From Dallia pectoralis (taxonomy: Eukaryota > Chordata > Actinopteri > Esociformes > Umbridae), in contig CM055742.1 of the NCBI GenBank assembly GCA_029465975.1, forward strand, positions 9,805,030-9,869,029: 64,000 bases of DNA. The letters are read 5' to 3'. A program made the translations under genes and the position numbers. Positions 10,508-22,100 of this stretch are shown here, piece by piece. The notes below the pieces were generated by a model. That model saw only the letters and a list, made by a program, of their open reading frames with translations. It searched no databases and had not been told where the DNA came from. Within the stretch, counting starts at the first letter, position 1; the number at the start of each line of letters is the position of its first letter.

Positions 10508-10912
10508 ACGAAAGAGTATGGTAGAGAACTCTCTATTTGAGTAGGCAGTTTCAGCTTGGACATCTCAATGCCATATATTTAATGGAAATGACAGGGTCTG
10601 AACGATTGTACCCAGACAGGTCCACTCTGGCTATCTATCCAGTTCACTTAAAACACTGTTGACTGGCCCGCTTTCTGTGTTTTCTGTGATTTCTCCGACA
10701 TAAGGTACCTTCATATTGTTTACGCATTCTAACCTTCTCTATGATTTTAATACAAAACAATTTCCTGACTTCCCAGACTGAGTAACTTTAAATCAGTAAA
10801 TCCTTGATTCCACACACCTTATGTAGGCTACATACAAATTATTCACACGTAAACACACATCATAACAATTTATATCAATTCACATCATAAATACGGAGAA
10901 AATTATCATTAC

Positions 10913-11000
10913 CTGTCAAGATCCGGAGAGTAGGCTACTGTTAACATATCCTCCAATGAGAAGACTAGTGGTCAAGTTCACACTGTTTAAACCGAACCAA
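10913..11000 (-). other. Possible non-coding first exon of NLR
   Basis: A good donor (TTGACAG|GTAATG) ends at 10913 on the minus strand. A possible acceptor (TTTCATGTAG) lies 22 bases upstream of the coding ATG. The upstream limit is arbitrary. This would put transcription start at or above about 11 kb. Confidence 0.35.
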
Positions 11001-11140
11001 CACTAAAGTATAATATACAGTAAACCCAGAAGACTGCTGAACATTTGACTAATTGAATACTATTTGCGATATCGTAGATTTATATAATGAAATACAGTAT
11101 GAAAGAAGACAAGTTATGTTTGAACAAAGTCAGTGTCAAT

Positions 11141-12170
11141 AACGAGTTTTATATCCAAATTTTCTCACCACTCAAAATAAACTACAAACACAGCCTAGTG
11201 AACCCAATACTAGTGAACCCATGCCTTGGTGCAAGCCAGTACATTTCGCTGCTGTAAGTAATCTCTGATGACACTGCTGCCAAGTTGAACCGATTCTTCA
11301 GCCTGTTGTGGTTTATGCACTTTGTGGTTTATGCACTTTATGGTGATGCATGTTACGAATAGACAGTAAAAAACTAATGTAAGGTGTTGTAGATGGGAGT
11401 GGCCCTAGGGGACAGCAGGTGTTCTTACGGTAGCAGGGTTTTGGGGGATTTTGTGGGATAATGCTATGCCAAGTGTTCAGTAAAGACTGGTATTAAGCTA
11501 TTCCATTGTCAGCTCTTCATTACTATTATCTAGTATATTACATAAGAAAATATGACTAAACTACTTGCATTATTCACTGACGTGGTTTTACAATCCCTGT
11601 AACTTGGTGCTGGTGTAATTTAAAAAAAGAGCGCCCTCTTCTGGCTCAAACAAATATATAAACACACTCAGGATTGGGTGAATTAAACATAAACCTACCA
11701 CTACCCTAAATGTACCTTAAGGTAACCAAACGTATGCCAAATGTAAACAAACCATAAACACCAACACTGCAGATATGCAAGAAATATCTTTTTGTGAAAG
11801 TATCCCAAATTCTAAAACGTTTCCCTAATCCCAACATCTGAAGAGGAAATTGTATTTTTGTAGGTATCGAGGTGAGTATTTTTTTTATCTTACTGGGGAC
11901 ATCTGACACCCACAATTATGCATGCATTGGTCAAACATTCCTGTTTTATTTAAATATCTATATCTCTTTACGGCAAGAGGACTAGGCTAATGTTTTATGG
12001 ACATCTTGATTCATATAAGGTATCATATTATCCTAATATTAGCCAGAGTTGAAGTATTTGTATCCTTTGGTTGTGAGGTTTTCTCGTCTCTTGTGATGAA
12101 AAAACTGACATTATGTTCATTCTCCTGTAGAGGGTGCTAGTGCCACATTATCCCTCTCATGCAGTTTAAT
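11141..12170. other. Upstream flank of NLR, no gene seen
   Basis: AT-rich sequence with no coding exon or repeat that I can support, apart from short duplicated phrases such as GTTTATGCACTTT near 11312-11340. Confidence 0.5.
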
Positions 12171-12176
12171 GTAAGT

Positions 12177-12336
<160 letters not shown>

Positions 12337-12389
12337 TCAGAGATAGACAAGAGAGAGAGAGTGGACAAGAGAGCCAATAGCTCTGTATG

Positions 12390-12483
12390 TACACTAATGA
12401 GCCAAATCACATGACACACGTGAATGGAATATATTGATCGTCTCCTGAGAGGTCACATGTCAACGACTGTGTAGATAAGAAAG
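12390..12483 (+). mobile_element. Tc1-like element left end
   Basis: Begins with TACACTAATGAGCCAAAT, the same terminal inverted repeat as at 8451. It then follows the same subterminal order (GGTCACATGTCAACGACTG, GTGTAGAT). It runs directly into the 45-bp array; the right end is missing. Confidence 0.65.
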
Positions 12484-13308
12484 GAAAGCTGCCTTAACAA
12501 GGGCCAGACGACTGGGTAGATTAGACCGTAAAGCTGCCTTAACAAGGGCCAGACTACTGGGTAGATTAGACCGTAAAGGTGCCTTAACAAGGGCCAGACG
12601 ACTGGGTAGATTAGACAGTAAAGATGCCTTAACAAGGGCCAGACGACTGGGTAGATTAGACAGTAAAGGTGCCTTAACAAGGGCCAGACGACTGGGTAGA
12701 TTAGTCAGTAAAGCTGCCTTAACAAGGGCCAAACGACTGGGTAGATTAGACAGTAAAGCTGCCTTAACAAGGGCCAGACGACTGGGTAGATTAGACAGTA
12801 AAGCTGCCTTAACAAGGGCCAAACGACTGGGTAGATTAGACAGTAAAGCTGCCTTAACAAGGGCCAGACGACTGGGTAGATTAGACAGTAAAGCTACCTT
12901 AACAAGGGCCAGACGACTGGGTAGATTAGACAGTAAAGATGCCTTAACAAGGGCCAGACGACTGGGTAGATTAGACAGTAAAGCTGCCTTAACAAGGGCC
13001 AGACAACTGGGTAGATTAGACAGTAAAGCTACCATAACAAGGGCCAGACGACTGGGTAGATTAGACAGTAAAGCTGCCTTAACAAGGGCCAAACGACTGG
13101 GTAGATTAGACAGTAAAGCTGCCTTAACAAGGGCCAGACGACTGGGTAGATTAGACAGTAAAGCTACCTTAACAAGGGCCAGACGACTGGGTAGATTAGA
13201 CAGTAAAGATGCCTTAACAAGGGCCAGACGACTGGGTAGATTAGACAGTAAAGCTGCCTTAACAAGGGCCAGACAACTGGGTAGATTAGACAGTAAAGAT
13301 GCCTTAAG
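12484..13308. repeat. Minisatellite, 45-bp unit (copy B, inverted relative to copy A)
   Basis: About 18 copies of the reverse complement of the 45-bp unit of 1405-1916 (core CGACTGGGTAGATTAGACAG). Variants recur in blocks across 12720-13300, so groups of units were copied together. Confidence 0.95.
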
Positions 13309-13454
13309 ATATCGGTATCATCAACAACCCAGTTGTTGTTTAGCATGAATTATAAATATTTTTGTTGCTTTAAGAGTTATTTTGCAATCTTTATGGGATG
13401 TATAGAAGCTGTGAGTTCAGGATTAAAATGCAACTATTATTTATTGAATTTCCC

Positions 13455-13640
13455 TATGAATATATATGTATATATATATATTGGACACTATATTTCATGC
13501 TCTACTGTTATCTACCTCAGTGTGTCATGGTTCATTTCACTATGAATATATATATATATACTGGACACTATATATCATGCTCTACTGTTATCTACCTCAG
13601 TGTCTCATGGTTAATTTCACTATGGATATATATTTTTGGC
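13455..13640. repeat. Tandem duplication ~85 bp with TA runs
   Basis: Two near-identical blocks and the start of a third: (AT)n, GGACACTATAT, CATGCTCTACTGTTATCTAC, CTCAGTGT, CATGGTT, TTTCACTATG. Confidence 0.85.
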
Positions 13641-13744
13641 ACTATGTTGTTCTGCTGGGGGTTTCCCCAGAAGCAGCTTCAGCCACAGAGGCGGTTTTTG
13701 TCTGTCAGTCCCCCATGGTAGTGGTGGAGGGTACAGGGGACATA

Positions 13745-14110
13745 TCTCCAGGGACGACAGGGGCCACTCCTCTGGGGACAGGGGACAAGGAGGATGAAGA
13801 GGAGGAAGGGGCCACTCCTCTGGGGACAGGGGACAAGGAGGAGGAAGGGGCCACTCCTCCGGGGACAGGGGACAAGGAGGAGGAAGAGGAGGAAGGGGCC
13901 ACTCCTCCGGGGACAGGGGACAAGGAGGAGGAAGAGGAGGAAGGGGCCACTCCTCCGGGGACAGGGGACAAGGAGGAGGAAGGGGCCACTCCCCTGGGGA
14001 CAGGGGACAAGGAGGATGAAGAGGAGGAAGGGGCCACTCCTCTGGGGACAGGGGACAAGGAGGATGAAGAGGAGGAAGGGGCCACTCCTCTGGGGACAGG
14101 GGAGAATCCA
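13745..14110. repeat. Purine-rich minisatellite, 39/48-bp units
   Basis: Seven to eight units alternating GGGGCCACTCCTCTGGGG, ACAGGGGACAAGGAGG and variable GAAGAGGAGG stretches. Unit lengths are multiples of 3, so open frames run through on both strands. A looser ~30-bp repeat (GGAACCAGCTCGGGAC) continues to about 14300. There is no evidence of a gene. Confidence 0.9.
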
Positions 14111-14309
14111 TCTCCGACACTGGGGGAGGAGTTAGAGGCCAGCTCAGGAACGTAGAAGATGGGAACCATCTCGGGACATAGAATACCAGAACCAGCTTGG
14201 GGACATAAAAGACGGGAACCAGCTCGGGACGTAGGAGACAGGAAACAGCACGGGCAAATGGGAACCAGGAACCAGCTCGGGGACGTAGGAGACATCTCCA
14301 TGAGGAGAT

Positions 14310-15130
14310 ACTAAGATAGCATTTGGCAGTGTTTCAAGGTTGATATACCGGCAGCGTGTTTCCTCTTCAATACCAATGCGATATAAAATACATTTTGAAT
14401 TGTAATTGGTGTAATATGATTTAAGCATTTGTCATGTGTCCCCGTATCTTAATTCCAATTCCTACTCATAATGATACGACAAGGATACATGACAAGGATA
14501 CATCTGTTTGTATATTTTATTGTATCACTCATAACCCAAACATAGCAAATACATGCAGAAGTGTCCCTTGTTTATTTGAATGTAGTACATCCTGACATCT
14601 TTGTTAATCTAACATAAACTATCCATAAAGCTTGGAATATAATTAAAACAAAATGGTGATGTTAGCCAAAATGTAATAACAGATGTTGAAAAAATAATGC
14701 AGGTCTTAGAATAAACTGTTAATGGCTTATGAAATGAAAGTATTTGTATGGACACGTTATAAGTTCATAATAGTACAACTATCTGTTTATACAATGCAAC
14801 TTTTATTTATCAATCATGTTGCTTGATAAGAAGTAAATTATTTTGATTATCCGAAACAACTTTGTGTTGTTCAGTCCCAAGTTTCAGATTTTTCTTTAAT
14901 TCTGACAGAACACCACAGGTTTTATTTCTCTCAACGCCAATGGCAAAAGAAAACAGCCATTTAACCCAACGTCCGTATTTAAGGCAGATGGGACAACTAT
15001 TCTTGGTTAGGCAGTCAGTTAAACGGAAATCTAAACTGCATTCGGTCTAGATAGGGATTCTCTCAAAGAAAAGTGGCTAGGGTGAGTGTTTGTGGGCGGT
15101 CTCCTATGAAAATGGAGTGCAGCCGTGAAT
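14310..15130. other. 3' flank of CYP4V, no gene seen
   Basis: AT-rich. On the minus strand a candidate poly(A) signal (TTTATT on plus) lies near 14919-14925, about 200 bp past the CYP stop. Confidence 0.45.
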
Positions 15131-16118
15131 TCATATTTGCTGCGTCCTCTTCTCCAGTTTAATCCATATCCCCTTCTCTGGCCGGAGAATGAGTTCCCCC
15201 ACAGGACAGAGTTCCTCACTCTTCTGGCACGCCTCCACGTTGAAACCGCGCAAGATTGAGGCCAGAATCACCTTCTCTTCCATTATAGCAAAACGCTGAC
15301 CTGGATGTGTGAAGAATGTAGCGAGAGCATGAAATACGCCATTTTGTTTTAATAAAGTGAAATGCCTTGATTTCCTTTAAATCAAGGTAATCCTTCAAAA
15401 TGTAATTCTAAGTCAGGTGTACGGACAGTTTTTCAATCATGGAATTGTGTTCTACAGTGTTATTTCCAGTCAATCTAGTGAGCTAAACTTCTATTCAAAT
15501 TCTAAATAATCCTTATTAGCTTTAATAAAATCATTGCCTCTGACCAATACAGCCCAGGCAATACAGCGCAGGCATTATTATTTGTGAAATGTATGTCAAC
15601 TGTATACACCGTATTAATTCCTGAGTGGCAATGTGGAAAATGAAAGATTTTTTTTTTAGGTTACTTAGAAATGTTGGATATGCTATAAATAATTGTGCAT
15701 AAGGACATTTCCATCATAATTTCTCAGCTAATTAATTTTACAGACACAAAAAACATTCTACCATGTTAAATTAACAATTGGGATTCAACATTTACAGAAA
15801 TGTATCTGTTTCCAACAGTCTGGTCTCTTTTTATCAGGATATTACCTTGCATTAATTAAATTATATGAGTTGTCTCCTTCCTGAATTGACTGTAAATAAA
15901 GTGGAACTGACCCCGCCCCCAGATCTATTATTTCTTACCGATGCAATTACGCAGCCCAGCGGAGAAGGGGATGAACGAGTACGGATGTCTCCCAACATTA
16001 TTTTCCGGGATAAAGCGCTCCGGGCGGAACTCCTCGGGTTGGGGGAAGTGGCGCTCGTCACGGTGGAGGGAGTACGGTATAATGACGGCGTTGGCACCTT
16101 TTGGGACCTTGAACCCAT
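15131..16118 (-). CDS. cyp4v: CYP4V exons 10-11 (haem-binding end)
   Basis: Exon 10 (16118-15939) runs from NGFKVPKG to the haem-ligand loop FSAGLRNCIG. The usual proline before RNC is L here; the cysteine is kept. Exon 11 (15300-15131) starts GQRFAIMEEKV, includes LILRPEKGIWIKL and ends TGA at 15133-15131. Confidence 0.9.
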
Positions 16119-19100
16119 CTAAGAGTAAGTGTGAAACACATGTTCAGTTATTTGTCCATAAAAGGTCATTAAAGGGCCTAATTACAATACATACAAACAC
16201 AAACTGAGAAATAAAAAAATGTACACCATTTTCTTATGGAAGCATATGGAGTAAATTCAAATGAAATGCAATCCCAAATGGCATTTACATGTTCAAAGAA
16301 TGGCACGCTTTTTAATGGACGAAATGAAAATGCAATCCCAAATAACTTTAAAATTTTTATAGAATGCCCTGCTTTTTAGTGGTCTTAATTAAAATGAAAA
16401 CGCTATTTCAAAAATTAGTTACCAAGCTCGTTGAGGGAAAATATTCAAATAAAACGCAATCTGTCAGTCCTCTTATCAAGGCGGGTTGTAAAGGCAAATC
16501 TCTTATTCTTCTGTGCCTTCTTTTGAAGTCAGTCTTAATACAACTAGTATTTGCAACACGAACAAACCAAAGATTCTTTTTTTTTTAATGTTTACTTGTA
16601 AAACAAAAGTTATACAATGGTAAGTACCGTCAAAAAACTCTATTGCTTCCTACGTTTCTATTTTCAAACTTACTGCATTCAATCAATTATTCTATGACGT
16701 AGTACTAACCGATTTGAAAATTAAATACTAAAACGTTATCAGAATTGAACGTCTCCAAATGGTACATTTAACATTTCTTATACATTTTCATACAATGGTT
16801 ATTTTTATACAATGTTAACTGCTTTCAAACTAAATTATTATTTCTAATAAACAATTCCCTATTTGGCTCTTACACGTGATTTTCAGTTAGGACGTATCTT
16901 CCTTGGAAATAACTTCCTTGGACATAACTTCCTATCTTTGATGACCTGGGCCAGCTTTAAACTATAGAAATAGCTGTGTTGAGCCGGGAATACACCCGGC
17001 GCTTCTGTGGCGCCAATTGTCTTCCGGCAAAATACTGAATGCATAAAAATAAACTCCTGAACGCACCAATACCTAAACATGAAATGCATTTTTTTTATTT
17101 TATTTAGAGTGTCCACTCTAGTCAATGCTTGTGATTCCATCACATTTTAAAAGCTGCTCTCCGCTATAGATGGAAACATGTACAGTTTTGCAAAATGCCA
17201 GTACTCATCCTGCTTTGCTGGCAATGTTTTGACATATAGGTACCAAATAATTAAAGATACATGTATTTTAATGACTGCTACTTTAATCATAGCTACAAAT
17301 ATTTTATTCACATCGGTCATAGCTGGACTTTTCTTAACTTTAACTGTAGTTAAGTCTCTCGCTGGGGCAATGATGGCATGTGGCTTGACTGGTGTCACAA
17401 GTGGTGGACACTAGGTTCCCACTCTGGGGATTTTAGTGTGGTGCACGCATGTTGAGATTGTGAACACCAGGTGCTAGTTAGGTGATTAGGTTCACTGGGT
17501 TATGTTGCACTTTGCTTCTCATTGTTTCATGTCACGGGTACATATAGCTGTGTTATTTACTATTGGAAACAAAGACCCCATCTCGCCCACAGAACTTTGT
17601 GACTGAGCAGTTAGCTGATGTCCTTGCAGAACACAAGGTGGTGTTTACAAATTTTTAGGAGAGGTGATGGAGAAAGAGTAACAGATAATTTGCAGAAGTG
17701 CCGAGGTCGAGCATTATCGAACAACATGAAGACCATGACATAACTTGCTCTGAAGCCTGATGCTCTTCATCACCTGAGTAGAAAAGCTGTATCGATAGCC
17801 AGGTGTACCTACATTTCAATTCTGAATGACTGATCCAAAAGTTTAAATAAATAGTTTAGCATGTAATTCGTGTCACTCACTGATAACGCAGTTTTCACCG
17901 ATGTTGCGGGCGAAAAACGGTACTGAGGGGAACAGGCGCAGGGACTCTTTAATGACACACTCCAGGTAGCGCAGATTCTTCAGATCCTCTGTGTTAATTG
18001 GTCTGTCAGACACACCTAGTGGTATAAGAGGCACATTACACTCCAAGCAATATCAATGGGTTTGGACTTACAGTTAGTATTTAATCACATTGTAGTTTAA
18101 CAAAATGTCGACAATATATTTGCGGCTTTTTTCACCACATGTGTTCACCAGACATGATTTTGTGTTCGTAAAAAGGCATACGTATAGAATACCGTTCACT
18201 AATTTACGTGTCTTCGCTTTCTTTAATCACGGCCTGAATCAAGTGCAAAACACCTAACACCGAAAATCCAAATGTTTTACCAAACACTGTATGCAGCTCT
18301 TCTTGAAGCTTCTTTTGGACCTCGGGATGTGAACCTATCAGATGAATGGCCCAATTCATGGCAGCGGCTGTGGTATCGTGACCCTGTTCAAGGGGAACAA
18401 AACAAAAACCTCTAATGGATATCTGACGCTTATAACTCTTATATAACGCATATCTAATGCATACAACACATATCTAATTCATATCTAACTCATATCGGAC
18501 ATATATATAACACATATCTAACACATATATAACTCATATATAACTCATATATAACACATGTGTAATGCATATATAACACATATCTAATTCATATCTAACT
18601 CATATCGGACACATATATAACACATATCTAACACATATATAACTCATATATAACTCATATATAACACATGTGTAATGCATATATAACACATATCTAATTC
18701 ATATCTAACTCATATCGGACACATATATAACACATATCTAACACATATATAACTCATATATAACTCATATATAACACATGTGTAATGCATATATAACACA
18801 TATCTAACACAAATCTAACTCATATATAACTCATATATAACATGTATTTAATGCATATATAACACATATCTAACTCATATATAACTCAATATATAACTCA
18901 TATATAACACATGTCTAATGCATATATAACACATATCTAACACATATATAACTCATATCTAACACATATCTAACACATATCTAACTCATATAACATATCT
19001 AACTCATTTATAACTTATATATAACACATGTCTAATGCATATATAACACATATCTAACACATATCTAACACATATCTAACACATATATAACTCATATCTA

Positions 19101-22100
19101 ACTCATATCTAACTCATATCTAACACATATCTAACTCATATCTAACACATATCTAACACATATCTAACATTCAGTATATCGAACACATATCTAACACATA
19201 TCTAACACAAATCTAACACATTGTACTTGGAGCATGTGGCACATGTTTTAACCTCTGACCCTGAACATGAAGGTGTCCACTTCCTCCTGGATGTCCCGGT
19301 GGGTCAATTTGTTGCCCTCGTCATCTGTGGTCTTCAGCAGCATGTCCAGGAAGGCCCTCCTCTTCCTCTGGTCGGATTCGCTGTCCGACTCAGCGTGAGA
19401 GATGTACTCCGCCCTCTCATTGATCACCTGAGGTAATTTCAGTGAAAATATTTGACGTAAACAATGACATGCCACCAAGGACACAAACAGACTGAGATAA
19501 CTGGCGCAGATAATCCCAATGACATAATGGATCTGAGATAAATGTCTTATTCCCTGAACTACCGATCTCTCTCTACAGCACGTGTTAATCCGTAAGTGAT
19601 GGATGGCAATTAGAACCATCACAGACCAATTAACTGGGAGTGAGGAACTGGGAAATGAACCCATGTAGCTCAGTTTTAATTCAGCCTGATACATTCAGAT
19701 CATGAGACACCTGACTGGCTGAGAACATTTCAGGCAGAAAAAACTGGTGATTAAAAACTATTTGCAGCTAATGTTCCACACTTTGCTCTTCTCACTCTGG
19801 TACAAGTCAATTTAAGTCAAAACTATGAGATCTAAATAGCTATGGAATTCACTGTAGAAGTCGTCAGGTTGGACATTGGCTTTTCTCCCTGAGTGCAAAT
19901 CCAGAGCTAAAAGCTCATTTTTGGATGTATTGATTTACAGACTTACGTTGGAGGTGAAAGAGTGCAGGACCTTGAGGCATTTGTTGTGCTCCGATCCCTC
20001 ACCAAAATAGTTATAAACAAAGTCAGGCCAGAACCACGGCATCCTCTGTCGTCTTGTGATGATGTCGCTCATCCTAAAATTATAGAAATTCCAATTGAAT
20101 TGTGTTGAAAAAAAAATGTATTCTATCAATTTCGCACGCTCACTGGACACTTACTTGTACACACACTTGACATACTCGGAGTCGTGGTTACTCTGAGCAT
20201 AGATCTTCTTCCCCATTGCCGTCTCTGAAAGGCAATCACATGCATTCGTCGTCATGAGGCATTTCAAGGAGGGCCGCTAGCCAGGCCCGGCACCACGAGG
20301 GGGGCACTCATTTGTCTATGTTTTAAGTATATCAAAAACATTTTAGCCCCATCATTATTTTAAAAGCCTCCTCGGTCACCTCGTCCTGGCGCCGGGCCTG
20401 CCGCAAGCTCTCAACTGATTACAATGAACCCCCGCTCTGACTTAGACTCACCGCAGACGATATCGAGAGCACAGAGGGTGACATGGTTGAAGCAGTTGAA
20501 AGACCCCTTGCCGGCCTCCTTGTTCAGCTTTTCCACCAGCACCTCGGCCTGCTCGTTCATCACCTCCAGGAAATCGGTCAGGATAGAGAAGTGGAAAGTG
20601 GGGGTGAGCATCTTCCGCCTCCGTCGCCACTTGTTCCCCGTGCTGTGGTATGGACGGAGGGAAACGGGGACAGCGAAAGAAACAGAGACCGTGAAAGGAG
20701 CGAGGACAGAGAAAGAAACAGGGATAGAGAAAGAAACAGGGACAGAGAAAGTAACAAGAACGAAAGAACGAGAATGAAAAAGGCACACAAGACAGAAACG
20801 GGGACAGAGAAAGATACAGGGACACAAGACAAAAACGGGGACAGAGAAAGAAGTGTGACAGATGAAGTGACAGACAAATAAACATGAACAGATTAAGAAA
20901 GGGGACAGAGAAAGTAATAACTGATATACAGAGAAAAATGAGACAGCTTTTTGTGTTACTGTCTGTGTTACTGTCTGTGTTACTATCTGTGTTACTGGAT
21001 GTGTTACTATCTGTGTTACTGTCTGTGTTACTGTCTGTGGTAAAGACAAAGTCTTTATTTCCAGTTGTCTGTACTAAATCTCTTTTTAAATATCCTAATT
21101 TGTGTCACTTTGAATTTGATGCATATATGTTTGACATTTAGGGCCTGTTGAATATGATTGAGTGTTTGGGAAACCCACCTGGTGAGCAGACCGGTACCAA
21201 GCCAGGGATGGAGGAACTTGTACGCATGAGCCTTTTCCATGTGAACAGGGTTGTTTAGAACTGTCTATGGAATAGATTAGAGTACTTTATCCTCACAGAG
21301 GGAACATTAATGCTAATAAACTGAAAAACAATGAACAAAGAAAATTGAAAAAAACAACTTACATTAAAAAAAAGAAATTTAACAATTTCTGCTGTAGGAT
21401 TATTTTTTATCACAGCAAATGAGCCATATCCACTTTTAGTCAATAGAGTCTGTTTGCTTTGGCACCCTTGTGGGAAAGCAGTAGACCGGAGTGTATTTCA
21501 ATAGACGTTATCTTTATTAGCTGTGGTACTGTAGTGTATGGACATTTACATTTTGGAGAGTAGATCTGCTCTATGCAGGATCCAGAATAATATAAAGTGC
21601 ATGTTTCTAAGCATGTCTAAATAAGGAAGCAAGAATCAGTATAATAACTGTCCAACTCTCCCCAGTATAATAACTGTCCAACTCTCCCCAGTATAATAAC
21701 TGTCCAACTCTCCCCAGTATAATTACTGTCCAACTCTCCCCAGTATAATAACTGTCCAACTCTCCCCAGTATAATAACTGTCCAACTCTCCCCAGTATAA
21801 TAACTGTCCAACTCTCCCCAGTATAATAACTGTCCAACTCTCCCCAGTATAATAACTGTCCAACTCTCCCCAGTATAATAACTGTCCAACTCTCCCCAGT
21901 ATAATAACTGTCCAACTCTCCCCAGTAATAACTGTCAACTCTCCCCAGTATAATAACTGTCCAACTCTCCCCAGTATAATAACTGTCCAACTCTCCCCAG
22001 TATAATAAACTCTCTGTCCAACTCTCCCCAGTATAATAACTGTCCAACTCTCCCCAGTATAATAACTGTCCAACTCTCCCCAGTATAATAACTGTCCAAC

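Noticed and set aside
13466..14155. 229-codon acidic frame (GDKEDEEEEGATPLGT repeats) and its antisense proline-rich frame
   Set aside because: Both follow from a purine-rich minisatellite with units divisible by 3; no homologue, splice context or promoter seen.
15861..16207. Plus-strand frames opposite CYP4V exon 10
   Set aside because: Antisense shadows of a confident P450 exon.
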